Of a stretch of DNA of 64,000 bases, positions 41,297 to 50,076 are shown piece after piece. Both the position numbers and the translations under genes were made by a program. The notes under the pieces are model-generated. The model was not told the DNA's origin. It made no database searches and worked only from the letters and a program-made list of their open reading frames with translations. The first letter of the stretch is position 1; every line of letters begins with the position of its first letter. The stretch comes from Flavobacteriales bacterium (GTDB lineage: Bacteria; Bacteroidota; Bacteroidia; Flavobacteriales_F; PHOS-HE28), in NCBI GenBank assembly GCA_020635675.1, contig JACJZJ010000005.1, positions 323,730 through 387,729 on the forward strand. The letters run 5' to 3'.

Positions 41297-43822
41297 TCAG
41301 AACCGGAAGTAGAAGGACGGCTTCACGATGAACGGCAATGCACCTGCGTGGTCCCTATCGGTGAGGCGCCAGAGGAAGTCCACACGTGCCACCTTCAGGA
41401 TGTTCTCGATGCCGAAGCCGACCTCCACATAGGGATCGCGTGCATCGCTGAGCCCGTCCGGCAGTGGGAACGCGCCGTTCCTGTTCGCGGCGGACAGCGA
41501 ACCAAGGAACGCCTTGGCCAGAACGAACTCGCGCAGTTTCGCCCAGCGAAGCAGCGGGATACGGTCCAGGAAATGCCCTTCGAAATGCTGCTCCAACTGG
41601 AGCGTCGCCCAGCGATCGGCGGCGAACTCCAAAAAGTTCATCAGGTTGAACGAGCGCACGTCGTTGAACAGCAGCGGATCGCTGTTCGGGAAGTGCAGCA
41701 ACGGGTATGGCACGTCGCCGTCGATCAGCCCCCCCTCCGCGTAGATGTCCAGATAGCCGAAGGGCGGCGTGCGCAGGCGGTCCTCCACCTTCAGCCGGTA
41801 GCGTTGCATCGGCACCGCGTTCGTGCCCAGTCCACCACCGCTCAGCAGGATCTCCAGCGACACGATCGGCACGCGGGGCACGAACAATCCGCGCAGGATG
41901 GTCGTGTAGTCCGCATCGAGGTCCTTCACCCCAAAGGCGAACCGCGCGCCGAGCCGCACGCCGCTCAGCGTGACGGTAGCTCCCCCGGTCGTGTCGCCTT
42001 CCAGCACGCGAAAGAACCCAACATCCGGCGCGCTGATCCGTTGATCGACCGACCCGCAACGCACCGCCAGTCCGGCCGGCCATTGCCGTTCGACGTAGGC
42101 GGAAGTGGCGCGCAGGTACCAACGCGGATCGGGACCGCTCAGCCGCACGAACGAGGTGAGCACGTGGTCCAGCGGCAATAGCGAGGCACTGCGGCCGGGC
42201 TGCAGCATGTCGTCCAGGTATTCCGCACCGATGAGCGTGCGCTGCCGTCGCGGACCGTTCAGCTGCACCGCACCCGACAGGCCGCCCTTCCAGCGGGCAT
42301 CCCCGAAGCCATAGGCCAGATGACCGGCGAACCGCCAGGTGCGACTGAAATGGTCGTTGGTACGCAGGCCGAGCTTCACGCGCTGGTCCTCCACCGGGTT
42401 GGTGCTGAAGAAGGTGTACACGTTGCCGAGATCGATCGGTCCCAGCGGCTGCCAGCCCTCGCCGATCAGGTGCAGTAGCCCTTCACGCCGCTGCCACCGC
42501 GGGTCATGGGCCATGCGGTCCACCCGCGTCACCAGGTCGCGCTCCTCCACGGTGAAGGTGTCCGGACGCACGGTCCGCCACCACGCGTCGTTCCGCAGGG
42601 CGGCACTGTCCTGCACGATCACGGGGTCCACCTGCTTGTAGAAGGCCTCCTCGCGCGTCTGCCCGATCGTGATGTCGCTCACGGTGCTCGTGCGCCGACC
42701 GAAGAACCCGGTCATGTCCGCGCTGTTCTCGATCACGGTGAAGTCGCCGATCACCTGGCTGCTGCGCACGAACCATGGTCCTTCGGCCACCGGCGCACGG
42801 TCCTGCCGGATCCAGTAGTTGCGCACGAAGTTGATGTTGGCCTCGATGCTGAAGGCCAGGTCCACGCGCACCACCGCCTTCGACGTGGTGTCGATGAGCA
42901 TCTCGCCGCGGAAGGCGGCGTCGCCGATGTGCTTCGGCCGGAAGGTGATGCGGTGGCAGATGTATCCGTCGCAGGCGCGCAGCGTGTCGTCCAGCAGATA
43001 GCGGTAGTACTGCTGGAAGTGGCTGTTGATCGGGCTGGGGAAGCTGCGGTCCAGGATCGTCACCTGCTCCTCGTTGATGTCCGGCTCGATCGCCATGTCC
43101 TCCACGAACTCCATGATGCGCGGCGCGCGGAAGAACTTGTAGGCCTTCGTACCCATCACCACGCGCTTCTCCGAGCGGGGGTCCCGCCGGTAGTCGTGCT
43201 CCTCCTCGCGTTCGTTCAGCAGGATCGGCAGGTAGCGCACGCCATCGGCCGTGGTATCGATGCCGTCCCAGAGATAGTCGAAGGGCTTGAGCAGGAAATT
43301 CTTCTTGATCCGGTCGGTGAAGTGGTTCAGGTCGAACCGCACCCGGTCGTAGCTGGTGTAGTGGTAGGCATCCAGCCGCTCCGGCGCGTTGAACGGCTTG
43401 CGGGCGATCACCTGCCGCAGGACGGCGAAGGCGGGGTTCTCGCCGGGCCGCACCTCGAACACGTGCAGCTCGACGTGCATCGGGTCGAGACCGATCACCA
43501 GACCCTGGTCCACCGCACCCTTCAGCGCAATGGTCCGTGCACGATACCCAGTCATTGACACCCGCAGGGAATCGCGGTGCTGGTCGTCATTCAACCGGAA
43601 GAACCCGACCGTGTCCGTGGTGGTGCCGACGGTACTTCCGGGGAAGACCACATTGGCATAGGGCAGCGGATCGCCGGTGGCCTGGTCGAACACGCGGCCG
43701 GTGACGCGCGTGCGCTGGGCATGCACAAGGACGGGCAACAGGAGGACCGCCAGCAGAAGAAGCCTCTTGATCGGCCGGGAGCGATGTACGGGTGAGAACC
43801 ACGGATGGACGCAGATGAACAC
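41297..43822 (-). CDS. DUF5686 outer-membrane protein with CarboxypepD_reg-like N terminus
   Basis: About 841 residues. The signal is 'LLLLAVLLLPVLVHAQ', followed by a CarboxypepD_reg-like domain, 'RVTGRVFDQATGDPLPYANV' then 'TTTDTVGFFRLND', then the DUF5686 body with 'YHYTSYDRVRFDLNHF' and a C-terminal barrel ending 'FIVKPSFYFRF'. No ATG exists between the signal and an R2 repeat that covers the 5' end; the GTG at 43822 inside the repeat is the first usable start, so the true start is uncertain. Likely outer-membrane barrel with a periplasmic plug; role unknown. Confidence 0.75.
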   Translation of the reverse strand: MFICVHPWFSPVHRSRPIKRLLLLAVLLLPVLVHAQRTRVTGRVFDQATGDPLPYANVVFPGSTVGTTTDTVGFFRLNDDQHRDSLRVSMTGYRARTIALKGAVDQGLVIGLDPMHVELHVFEVRPGENPAFAVLRQVIARKPFNAPERLDAYHYTSYDRVRFDLNHFTDRIKKNFLLKPFDYLWDGIDTTADGVRYLPILLNEREEEHDYRRDPRSEKRVVMGTKAYKFFRAPRIMEFVEDMAIEPDINEEQVTILDRSFPSPINSHFQQYYRYLLDDTLRACDGYICHRITFRPKHIGDAAFRGEMLIDTTSKAVVRVDLAFSIEANINFVRNYWIRQDRAPVAEGPWFVRSSQVIGDFTVIENSADMTGFFGRRTSTVSDITIGQTREEAFYKQVDPVIVQDSAALRNDAWWRTVRPDTFTVEERDLVTRVDRMAHDPRWQRREGLLHLIGEGWQPLGPIDLGNVYTFFSTNPVEDQRVKLGLRTNDHFSRTWRFAGHLAYGFGDARWKGGLSGAVQLNGPRRQRTLIGAEYLDDMLQPGRSASLLPLDHVLTSFVRLSGPDPRWYLRATSAYVERQWPAGLAVRCGSVDQRISAPDVGFFRVLEGDTTGGATVTLSGVRLGARFAFGVKDLDADYTTILRGLFVPRVPIVSLEILLSGGGLGTNAVPMQRYRLKVEDRLRTPPFGYLDIYAEGGLIDGDVPYPLLHFPNSDPLLFNDVRSFNLMNFLEFAADRWATLQLEQHFEGHFLDRIPLLRWAKLREFVLAKAFLGSLSAANRNGAFPLPDGLSDARDPYVEVGFGIENILKVARVDFLWRLTDRDHAGALPFIVKPSFYFRF

Positions 43823-43893
43823 GGATCGTAGATCAAAGGGAACGACCGATCGACCAAGCCGCGCATCCGCGTTCATCCGCGTCCATCCGTGGT
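43797..43893. mobile_element. MITE-like R2 inverted-repeat element without a gene
   Basis: Left arm 43797-43826 and right arm 43865-43893 are inverted copies of the ACGGATGGACGC-type repeat (about 27 of 29 bases match), with a 38-base middle. It carries the same ends as the GxxExxY cassette at 33407-33860 but no ORF, and it overlaps the 5' end of the DUF5686 gene. Confidence 0.6.
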
Positions 43894-43954
43894 CACCTGA
43901 GCCCAGGACATTTTTCATCCATGGAACACATCGATCATGCAGGAACCTATCTAC

Positions 43955-44001
43955 CTCCTTGTGTGCACTCACTTTATGCGCTTAGCGTCTTTGTGGTGAA
44001 A
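43955..44001 (+). repeat. R3 repeat (GCGTCTTTGTGGTGAA type)
   Basis: Contains GCGCTTAGCGTCTTTGTGG followed by TGAAA. Relatives are at 63693-63727 (GCGTCTTTGCGGTGAA) and, more weakly, 63563-63588. It lies in the gap between the DUF5686 gene and the sulfotransferase gene. Confidence 0.6.
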
Positions 44002-44063
44002 TGTCCGCAGCCCTTTCCATGGTGGGAAAGATCCACATTCCATACACTTGAAAGGACCGCGCA

Positions 44064-45266
44064 ATGCCGAAATTCGGCCAGATCCAGGCTTCGGCCAGCA
44101 GCACGACACGCGTGAAGATCATCATCGGCAGGGACCGCCACCTCAGCTTTTCAGCCACCACGCTCATCGGCGCCGACCTCGGCACCTGGCTGGGCATTGT
44201 GCGCGTGTACGGTCGCGGCATCTCCCGGCCGTTCATCCCCAAGGCGCTCCTGCTCACCTGGATCGTCCTCCTCTATACGCCGCTGGTGCTGTGGGAACGC
44301 CTGCGCTACGATCGCCGCATCCGCCGCACAAAAGTGAAGGCGCCGTTGTTCCTCATCGGCCACCACCGCAGCGGCACCACCTACCTGCACTACCTGATCG
44401 GCCGCGATCCGCAGTTCGCCTACTGCTCGGTGAAGGAAAGCTTCATGCCGTGGATCTACCTCAGCTTCGGCCGCTTCCTCGAACGTATGTACCGCAGGCG
44501 ACTGCCGGAGAAGCGCCCCATGGACGACCTGCGTATGGACGTGGACCTGCCCACCGAACCGGAGTATTCCCTGGGCAACATGACGCCCCACACCATGATC
44601 CCGGGCTACTACTTCCCGCGGCGCATGCTGGAGGTGTTCCGCCGCAACGTGCTGTTCGAGGATGAGCGGGCGAAGCGCGGCTGGCAACGCACGCTCAAGT
44701 ACTTCATGCAGAAGCTCACATACCGGCACGGCGGAATGCCTCTCGTGCTGAAGAGCCCGGAGAACACCGCCCGCGTGAGGGAGATCCTCGAGGTGTTCCC
44801 CGACGCGCGCTTCCTGCTGATCAAGCGCGACCCCTACCGCGTCTATTTCTCCACCGAACGCCTCTACGGCATCACGCTGCCGCTGGTGTCCATGCAGAAG
44901 GAGGTCGATGGGGCGCAGGTGCAGGACTACATCCTTCGCTCCTACCGCCTCACCTTCGAGAAGTACTTCCGCGACCGCGCGCTGATCCCCAAGGGCCGCC
45001 TGGCCGAGATCCGTTACGAGGACCTGATCGGCAACGAGCTGGCCGTGCTGGAAAAGGCCTACCGGGAGCTGGGGCTTGACGGTTTCGATGCGGCCCGCCC
45101 GCACATCCAGGCCGAAGTGCGCAGCTACACGGACTACCGCACCAACACATACAACTATCCCGAGGAACGCATGCGAGCCATCGAAGCGGAATGGGCGCAC
45201 GTCTTCGAGCAGCTGGGCTATCCGATGGCCTCAGACCGGGGGCAGCAGCAGCCCGCGCAGGCGTGA
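44064..45266 (+). CDS. Sulfotransferase family protein
   Basis: A 400-residue protein. The PAPS 5'-phosphosulfate loop is 'PLFLIGHHRSGTTYLHYLIG' (about 95-114), and the 3'-phosphate region is 'FLLIKRDPYRVYFSTERL'. It has 'LVLKSPENTARVREILEVF' between them and 'RLAEIRYEDLIGNELAVLEK' after, as in the Sulfotransfer_3 group. A hydrophobic 'LLLTWIVLLYTPLVLW' at residues 62-77 could anchor it. It would transfer sulfate from PAPS to a hydroxyl; a hydroxylated or glycosylated carotenoid is a candidate because of its neighbours. Its 3' end overlaps the converging gene by 36 bases. Confidence 0.87.
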   Translation: MPKFGQIQASASSTTRVKIIIGRDRHLSFSATTLIGADLGTWLGIVRVYGRGISRPFIPKALLLTWIVLLYTPLVLWERLRYDRRIRRTKVKAPLFLIGHHRSGTTYLHYLIGRDPQFAYCSVKESFMPWIYLSFGRFLERMYRRRLPEKRPMDDLRMDVDLPTEPEYSLGNMTPHTMIPGYYFPRRMLEVFRRNVLFEDERAKRGWQRTLKYFMQKLTYRHGGMPLVLKSPENTARVREILEVFPDARFLLIKRDPYRVYFSTERLYGITLPLVSMQKEVDGAQVQDYILRSYRLTFEKYFRDRALIPKGRLAEIRYEDLIGNELAVLEKAYRELGLDGFDAARPHIQAEVRSYTDYRTNTYNYPEERMRAIEAEWAHVFEQLGYPMASDRGQQQPAQA

Positions 45267-46520
45267 CACCAACCCGTCCGCTTCCTCCGGCGTGAGCGCC
45301 GGCGCGCGGTGGCCGATCACCAGCACCAGCCCGCCCTTTTCGCGGCCCATCACCACGCTGAGTCCGGGTGGTGAAGGCACGGGCGGGTAATGCTCCACGT
45401 GCGTGATGCGCGCGCCGAAAAAGTGCGTGGGCAGGCGGTCCAGGTCGCCGAGGTCGCTGAAGGCGAAGCTGGCCCAGCGGCCCACCGAGGGCATGTTGAA
45501 CATGATGCGGTAGGCCGCGAACGGCACGCGTCGGAACGCGCGCAGCAGAGCCCTGTACCGCGTGGGGAATCCGCCCCGCACCTGCGTGATCAACTGGCCG
45601 GAGAGCGCCTTGACCGCCGTGGACATGTCTGTCAGTTCCGCACTGTGCAGCTTGAAGAACACGAACGAGGTCGCGTTGCCGATCAGGTGCACCGGTCCCT
45701 TCCGCGGGCGTTGATCGATCGGTGTGGAGAACCACAAGTAGGGCGGCCGTCGGCCACGCGTCTGCAATACTCCGTTCATCGCCAGCGCGATCGCGGCCAG
45801 ATCGAACGTTGTGCGGCCGATGGTGGCACCGGATGCCCGCGCCTGCGCATCGATCCGCGCGGTCTCCTCCGGCGTGAAGCGCACGATGTGGAAGTCCGGA
45901 TCACCGGCCTCCCCCTTCCGACCGCGCAGCAATGATCCCATGCGCGGACCGGCCGATCGGAAGGCCGTGGCGCCCATCGCCAGCACGTCCCGCCATTCCC
46001 CCTGCGGGCGCGGCACGTCGTTCGGTGCGAAGCGATCCTCCTCGGGAAGACCATCGTTCAGCCCATGCAGAAAACGCAGCATGCCGGCATGGTCGAAAGC
46101 CACGTGATGCAATGCGATCATCAGGCGCACGCGTCCGTCCGGCGCCCGGGCGATGTCCACGCGGACCGCGCCATCCGCAGGCATGAGCGGCACGGCCAGT
46201 TGGTGCCGGGTCCAGGCATCCATGTCCGGCGCCTGATGGATGGGTACCGTGGTGTCCACGTCCCACGCGAATTCCCACCGCGGCAGACCGGGCCAGGCGG
46301 TGCGCCAGTGCAGCGCGCGCACCCAGCGGAAGAGCGCGTTCGCCGCGAACCGGTCTTTCAACGTGTCGGCATCCACGCCCGGCTCCAGGTCGAACACCAT
46401 GCGCGACACATCACCCGCACAGCCCCGAACGCGCATCACACGGTCGATCAGGAGATGGAACAGGTCCGGGCCGGAAAGGGTGTGCGGCGTCCCGCCATCG
46501 GTCGCGTGCGCGGCAGGCAT
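45231..46520 (-). CDS. HHxxxD acyltransferase (condensation/WS-DGAT-like fold)
   Basis: A 429-residue two-lobed acyltransferase. The catalytic motif is 'MIALHHVAFDHAGMLRFLHG' (His-His-x-x-x-Asp, 138-143). Later 'YLWFSTPIDQRPRKGPVHLI' and 'GRWASFAFSDLGDLDRLP' match the second-lobe 'SDFG'-like segment of the chloramphenicol acetyltransferase-like superfamily. It follows an acyl carrier protein gene by six bases on the same strand, so it probably takes acyl groups from that ACP and moves them to a hydroxyl or amine acceptor, possibly a pigment or its sugar. Confidence 0.8.
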   Translation of the reverse strand: MPAAHATDGGTPHTLSGPDLFHLLIDRVMRVRGCAGDVSRMVFDLEPGVDADTLKDRFAANALFRWVRALHWRTAWPGLPRWEFAWDVDTTVPIHQAPDMDAWTRHQLAVPLMPADGAVRVDIARAPDGRVRLMIALHHVAFDHAGMLRFLHGLNDGLPEEDRFAPNDVPRPQGEWRDVLAMGATAFRSAGPRMGSLLRGRKGEAGDPDFHIVRFTPEETARIDAQARASGATIGRTTFDLAAIALAMNGVLQTRGRRPPYLWFSTPIDQRPRKGPVHLIGNATSFVFFKLHSAELTDMSTAVKALSGQLITQVRGGFPTRYRALLRAFRRVPFAAYRIMFNMPSVGRWASFAFSDLGDLDRLPTHFFGARITHVEHYPPVPSPPGLSVVMGREKGGLVLVIGHRAPALTPEEADGLVSRLRGLLLPPV

Positions 46521-46526
46521 CGCCGT

Positions 46527-46778
46527 TCAGTTCGCGTAGCGCAGGGCCGCGTCCGCCAGGGTATCCAGGCTGCGCAGGTCCTCCGCGGGCAGGTCCTCCA
46601 CGGGGATCTTCCACCCGAAGCGGTCCTCCAGGTGCATCACCAGCTCGATCACCGTGATGGAGTCCACCCCGATGGCCTCCAGTTCGGTGGATCCGTCCAG
46701 CTCCACCTCGCCCGCCAGCACCCGGTCGTCCAGGAACTGACGCAGGGCATCCACTATTTCGCCGCGTTGCACCGACAT
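46527..46778 (-). CDS. Acyl carrier protein
   Basis: An 83-residue carrier. The phosphopantetheine Ser40 is in 'LEAIGVDSITVIELVMHLED' (D-S-I instead of the common D-S-L), followed by 'RFGWKIPVEDLPAEDLRSLD' as helix III. ATG 46778 begins the first helix; the longer frame is antisense to crtI's leader. It is encoded just before the HHxxxD acyltransferase and should be its donor. Confidence 0.92.
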   Translation of the reverse strand: MSVQRGEIVDALRQFLDDRVLAGEVELDGSTELEAIGVDSITVIELVMHLEDRFGWKIPVEDLPAEDLRSLDTLADAALRYAN

Positions 46779-46786
46779 TCGCGTGC

Positions 46787-46794
46787 CGAATTTA
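46787..46794 (-). promoter_or_regulatory. -7-like box of the ACP/acyltransferase operon
   Basis: Minus strand TAAATTCG, TAnnTTyG, eight bases before the ATG at 46778. It lies in the 55-base gap shared with the divergent crtI gene. Confidence 0.35.
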
Positions 46795-46833
46795 GCGGGA
46801 CGGCGCACACCGTCAGCTGATCCGCATCAACTC

Positions 46834-48342
46834 ATGTCCACGCCAGCGCCACAACGCAAGGTCGCCGTCATCGGCTCCGGCATCGCCGGACTGGCCGGGG
46901 CCATCCGCCTGGCCGCGCAGGGACTGGCGGTGGACGTATTCGAGGCCGAGCACACCGTCGGCGGCAAGATCTCCGAGCAGCATGTCGATGGCTTCCGCTT
47001 CGACAGGGGCCCGAGCGTGCTCACCATGCCGCAATACATCGACGACCTCTTCCGCCTGGCCGGGGAGGATCCCGCCGCGCACATCCGCTACGAGCGCCTC
47101 GACCCCGTTTTCCACTACTTCTTCGCCGACGGCTCCCGCTTCCAGAGCCATGCGGACCGCGAGCGCTTCATCACCGCGCTGTCGGAACTGACCGTCACCC
47201 GGCCGGAGGAGCTGCGCACTTTCTTCCACCGTGCCGCGCGCAAGCTGGAGCTCACCGACCCCGTCTTCCTGCAACGCTCGCTGCACCGGCTGCGCAACTA
47301 CACCGACCGTGCCACCTTCCGCGGTCTCTTCCATCTCGGTGCGCTGCAGGCCTTCACCACCATGGACCGCGCCAACCGGCGCCTGCTGCGCGACCCGCGC
47401 ACCGTTGCCCTCTTCAACCAGTACGCCAGCTACAACGGCAGCGACCCCTTCCAGGCACCGGCCACGCTGAACCTCATCGCCCACTACGAACTCGGCCTTG
47501 GCGCCTACTACCCCGTCGGCGGCATGTACCGCATCGCCGCGGAACTGCACGGTCTCGCCGAACGCCTGGGCGTGCGCTTCCACCTGGGCACACCGGTGGA
47601 ACGCATCCTGACGGAACGGCGCCGCGTCACCGGCATCCGCGTGGGTGGCGCGGACCTCCCTTACACCGCCGTGCTGGCCAATGCCGATGTGCACCATGTG
47701 TTCCGCATCCTGCTGCCCGACGTGAAGGGCCCGCGCCTGGTGCTGGACCGCCCGCGTTCCAGCTCGGTGGTCGTGTTCTTCTGGGGCATGGAGGGCACCA
47801 GCCCCGAGCTCGGCCTGCACAACCTCTTTCTCTCCGGCGACCAGCGCGACGAATACGAACACCTCTTCCGCGCGAAGAACATCGGCGCCGACCCCTCGGT
47901 GTACGTCTACATCAGCTCCAAAAAGAACCCCGCCGACGCGCCGCCGGGCATGGAGAACTGGTTCGTGATGATCAGTGTGCCACCGCTCTCGGAACGGACC
48001 GACACCGAAGCGGAGATGGACAAGCTGCGCGCCCGGGCCCGCGAGGCCGCCATCACCAAGCTCTCGCGCCTGCTCGGCCGCGACGTGTCCGCCGCCATCC
48101 GCGTGGAGCGCACCATGGATCCGCGCACCATCGCCCAACGCACACGCAGCGCCTTCGGCTCGGTCTATGGCTACAGCAGCAACGGCATGCTCAGCGCCTT
48201 CCTGCGCCACGCCAACTTCAGCCGGCGCGTCAAGGGCCTTTACCTCTCCGGCGGCAGCGTACATCCTGGCCCCAGCATCCCCCTCAGCCTGCTCAGCGCC
48301 AAGATCGCGAGCGGGATGGTGGTGGAGGCGGTGGGGAAATGA
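46834..48342 (+). CDS. crtI: Phytoene desaturase
   Basis: A 502-residue FAD enzyme. The N-terminal dinucleotide motif is 'VAVIGSGIAGLAGAIRLAAQ', then 'VGGKISEQHVDGFRFDRGPS' and the C-terminal 'GLYLSGGSVHPGPSIPLSLL' with 'SAKIASGMV', all diagnostic of CrtI-type desaturases. It turns phytoene to lycopene in several steps. It is divergent from the ACP/acyltransferase pair and separate from crtB. The long antisense ORF over it is not a gene. Confidence 0.94.
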   Translation: MSTPAPQRKVAVIGSGIAGLAGAIRLAAQGLAVDVFEAEHTVGGKISEQHVDGFRFDRGPSVLTMPQYIDDLFRLAGEDPAAHIRYERLDPVFHYFFADGSRFQSHADRERFITALSELTVTRPEELRTFFHRAARKLELTDPVFLQRSLHRLRNYTDRATFRGLFHLGALQAFTTMDRANRRLLRDPRTVALFNQYASYNGSDPFQAPATLNLIAHYELGLGAYYPVGGMYRIAAELHGLAERLGVRFHLGTPVERILTERRRVTGIRVGGADLPYTAVLANADVHHVFRILLPDVKGPRLVLDRPRSSSVVVFFWGMEGTSPELGLHNLFLSGDQRDEYEHLFRAKNIGADPSVYVYISSKKNPADAPPGMENWFVMISVPPLSERTDTEAEMDKLRARAREAAITKLSRLLGRDVSAAIRVERTMDPRTIAQRTRSAFGSVYGYSSNGMLSAFLRHANFSRRVKGLYLSGGSVHPGPSIPLSLLSAKIASGMVVEAVGK

Positions 48343-48353
48343 ATGGTCCCTTT

Positions 48354-48475
48354 CGCTGGCGTGGATCTTCGATCCGTGTCTCTGATCATCCGAGCCTCGT
48401 TCGTCCGTGGCTGTGCTGTGGCTACCCTCCTCTGGCCCGCCAGTTAGCCTCGCGAGGACGAAGGACGAGCATGGC
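48354..48475. repeat. R1 palindromic repeat
   Basis: Starts CGCTGGCGTGGATCTTCGATCC and continues through TCGTTCGTCCGTGGCTG to GGACGAAGGACGAGC; the ends can pair. It contains GGATC-TTC-GATCC. Close relatives are at 63467-63543 and 63614-63690. It fills most of the 260-base gap 48343-48602, in which no gene is seen. Confidence 0.65.
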
Positions 48476-48602
48476 GTCCTCCCCTGCCCTTCCGAATGCG
48501 AAGTGGCACCTCGGCCCCGGCATCCCCTCAGCCCGCGCAGCGCCAGGGTCGCGGGTGAGATGGTGGTGGAGAAGCGCAGGATCGATCCGCGACCGGGATC
48601 CC

Positions 48603-50045
48603 CTACGGATACGTGCGCACGAAGTGACCGTGAAAGCCCACATCGGGCAGGGTCAATACATAGCTCCCGGTCGGAAGCCCGTTGATCGGTATCGAGGCGC
48701 CTTGGCGCCAAGTGCCCCGTGCCACCACCGCACCGGCCATGTCATGGATCCGATACATGGTCCCTCGGGTACCTGATAGATCCAGCCACAAGGCACCGTT
48801 CGCGGGATCCTGACGGAAGTGGACATCCGCGCCCGCGGACGGTCCGGAAATGCCCACCGATCCCATGATCGTGGCGCTGCGGTACCGCACCACGTCCGCG
48901 CTCTGATCGCTCCAAACGATGCGGAAAATGCCGTTCGCGAATGCGATGTCGGGTGTCATCTGTGGACCGGCGCTGTTCACCGTCACGGCTTGTGGCGCGC
49001 TGAGCCCCGCCCATCCGGTCACGCTCCAGCTGAACAACACGTCCTTATTGCCGCTCATGGTCCGCTGCCAGACGATGCCGAGCGTGTCCCCACTTCCGGC
49101 CATGCGCGGGAATTGCTGCAACGTACTCGAACCCGCGGAGGGATCGATGCGAAAGAAGGGTCCCACGGTGAGGTCCGGCAGGTGGGTGCTGCCGGCGTAT
49201 ACCTTCAGGCCCTGGCTCGCACCGGACATCAGCACGTAGCGTAGGCTGTCCCCGGCGATGGCGCCATCGGCACTGGAAGAGGGACAAGTGTTGAACGTCC
49301 AACCGGTCGGATCGATATCCGCACCGCTGGTGCATGTGGCTCCGCCATCCCCTGACATACCCGCCCAGATGGTGCGCAGGTTCGCATCGTTGTTGCGGTA
49401 CACCACCACCACGGTATCCCCCTGCGCGAGCGCCCTCCCCGGACAGCAATCGCACACCTCGCCCGGTGCGAAGGGCGCGCTGACCGGCACCGGTGGCTCC
49501 CAGGCACCTCCCACCCAGCGTGTCGTCACGTGGCGGGGGTCGGTGAAACCACTGTCGAACGCCATGTATTCCACCACCGCGCCGGCGGATGGACCTAGCG
49601 CCACCGTCGGAAAGCGGTCGAAAGGTCCGGTGGCCGCCCCGATCCGCAGCGTATCGCTCCAGGTGGTTCCGCCGTCCAGGGACCGCACGGCGTACATCGG
49701 CATGTCCATCTCGGGCAGGGCTTTGAAGACCACCCAGGCCTCATTGCCCAGGGCGTCCAGTTCGGGCCCCTGCCAATCGGCAGCCGCCACCTGCACCCCG
49801 GCGGGATGCAAAAGCTGGGGCACGTTGAAGCTGGTGCCGTTCCACACCGTGGCGTGGGCCGTGCCGTTCGGTGCATCGCCCCAGATCACGATGGGATCCA
49901 GGTCCGCGTTCAATGCGATGCGCGGTCGGTAGTAGCCGACCCCGGTGGGGCTCGCGTCCATTTCTGTTCCCCATTCCAGGAATTGGGCATCAAGCAGCGT
50001 CGGGATACACAATGACCCGAGAAGAAGGAGGTGTCCTGTGTGCAT
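48603..50045 (-). CDS. T9SS secreted protein with sialidase/propeller-like body
   Basis: A 480-residue protein with the signal 'HLLLLGSLCIPTLLDAQ'. The body has Asp-box-like and Trp-rich turns ('SLDGGTTWSDTLRIG', 'GMSGDGGATCTSG'), as in sialidase-fold beta-propellers. The last about 75 residues ('HFRQDPANGALWLDLSGTRG' to 'GHFVRTYP') form a T9SS sorting domain. ATG 50045 is used over GTG 50051. A TACCTTGT box is four bases before it. The copper genes lie upstream on the same strand. Confidence 0.8.
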   Translation of the reverse strand: MHTGHLLLLGSLCIPTLLDAQFLEWGTEMDASPTGVGYYRPRIALNADLDPIVIWGDAPNGTAHATVWNGTSFNVPQLLHPAGVQVAAADWQGPELDALGNEAWVVFKALPEMDMPMYAVRSLDGGTTWSDTLRIGAATGPFDRFPTVALGPSAGAVVEYMAFDSGFTDPRHVTTRWVGGAWEPPVPVSAPFAPGEVCDCCPGRALAQGDTVVVVYRNNDANLRTIWAGMSGDGGATCTSGADIDPTGWTFNTCPSSSADGAIAGDSLRYVLMSGASQGLKVYAGSTHLPDLTVGPFFRIDPSAGSSTLQQFPRMAGSGDTLGIVWQRTMSGNKDVLFSWSVTGWAGLSAPQAVTVNSAGPQMTPDIAFANGIFRIVWSDQSADVVRYRSATIMGSVGISGPSAGADVHFRQDPANGALWLDLSGTRGTMYRIHDMAGAVVARGTWRQGASIPINGLPTGSYVLTLPDVGFHGHFVRTYP

Positions 50046-50049
50046 TTCC

Positions 50050-50057
50050 ACAAGGTA
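50050..50057 (-). promoter_or_regulatory. -7-like box of the propeller-like T9SS gene
   Basis: Minus strand TACCTTGT, similar to TAnnTTTG, four bases before the ATG at 50045. Confidence 0.25.
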
Positions 50058-50076
50058 CGTCGTGCGAATTCCCCGC

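Noticed and set aside
43797..43893. Peptide 'FICVHPW' encoded in the R2 element as a protein feature
   Set aside because: It is the translation of the repeat itself and recurs wherever the repeat occurs in frame, so it is not evidence of a domain.
46813..48711. 632-residue antisense ORF over crtI
   Set aside because: It mirrors the codon structure of crtI, has His/Val/Gly-rich composition and no family motif. crtI on the other strand is complete.
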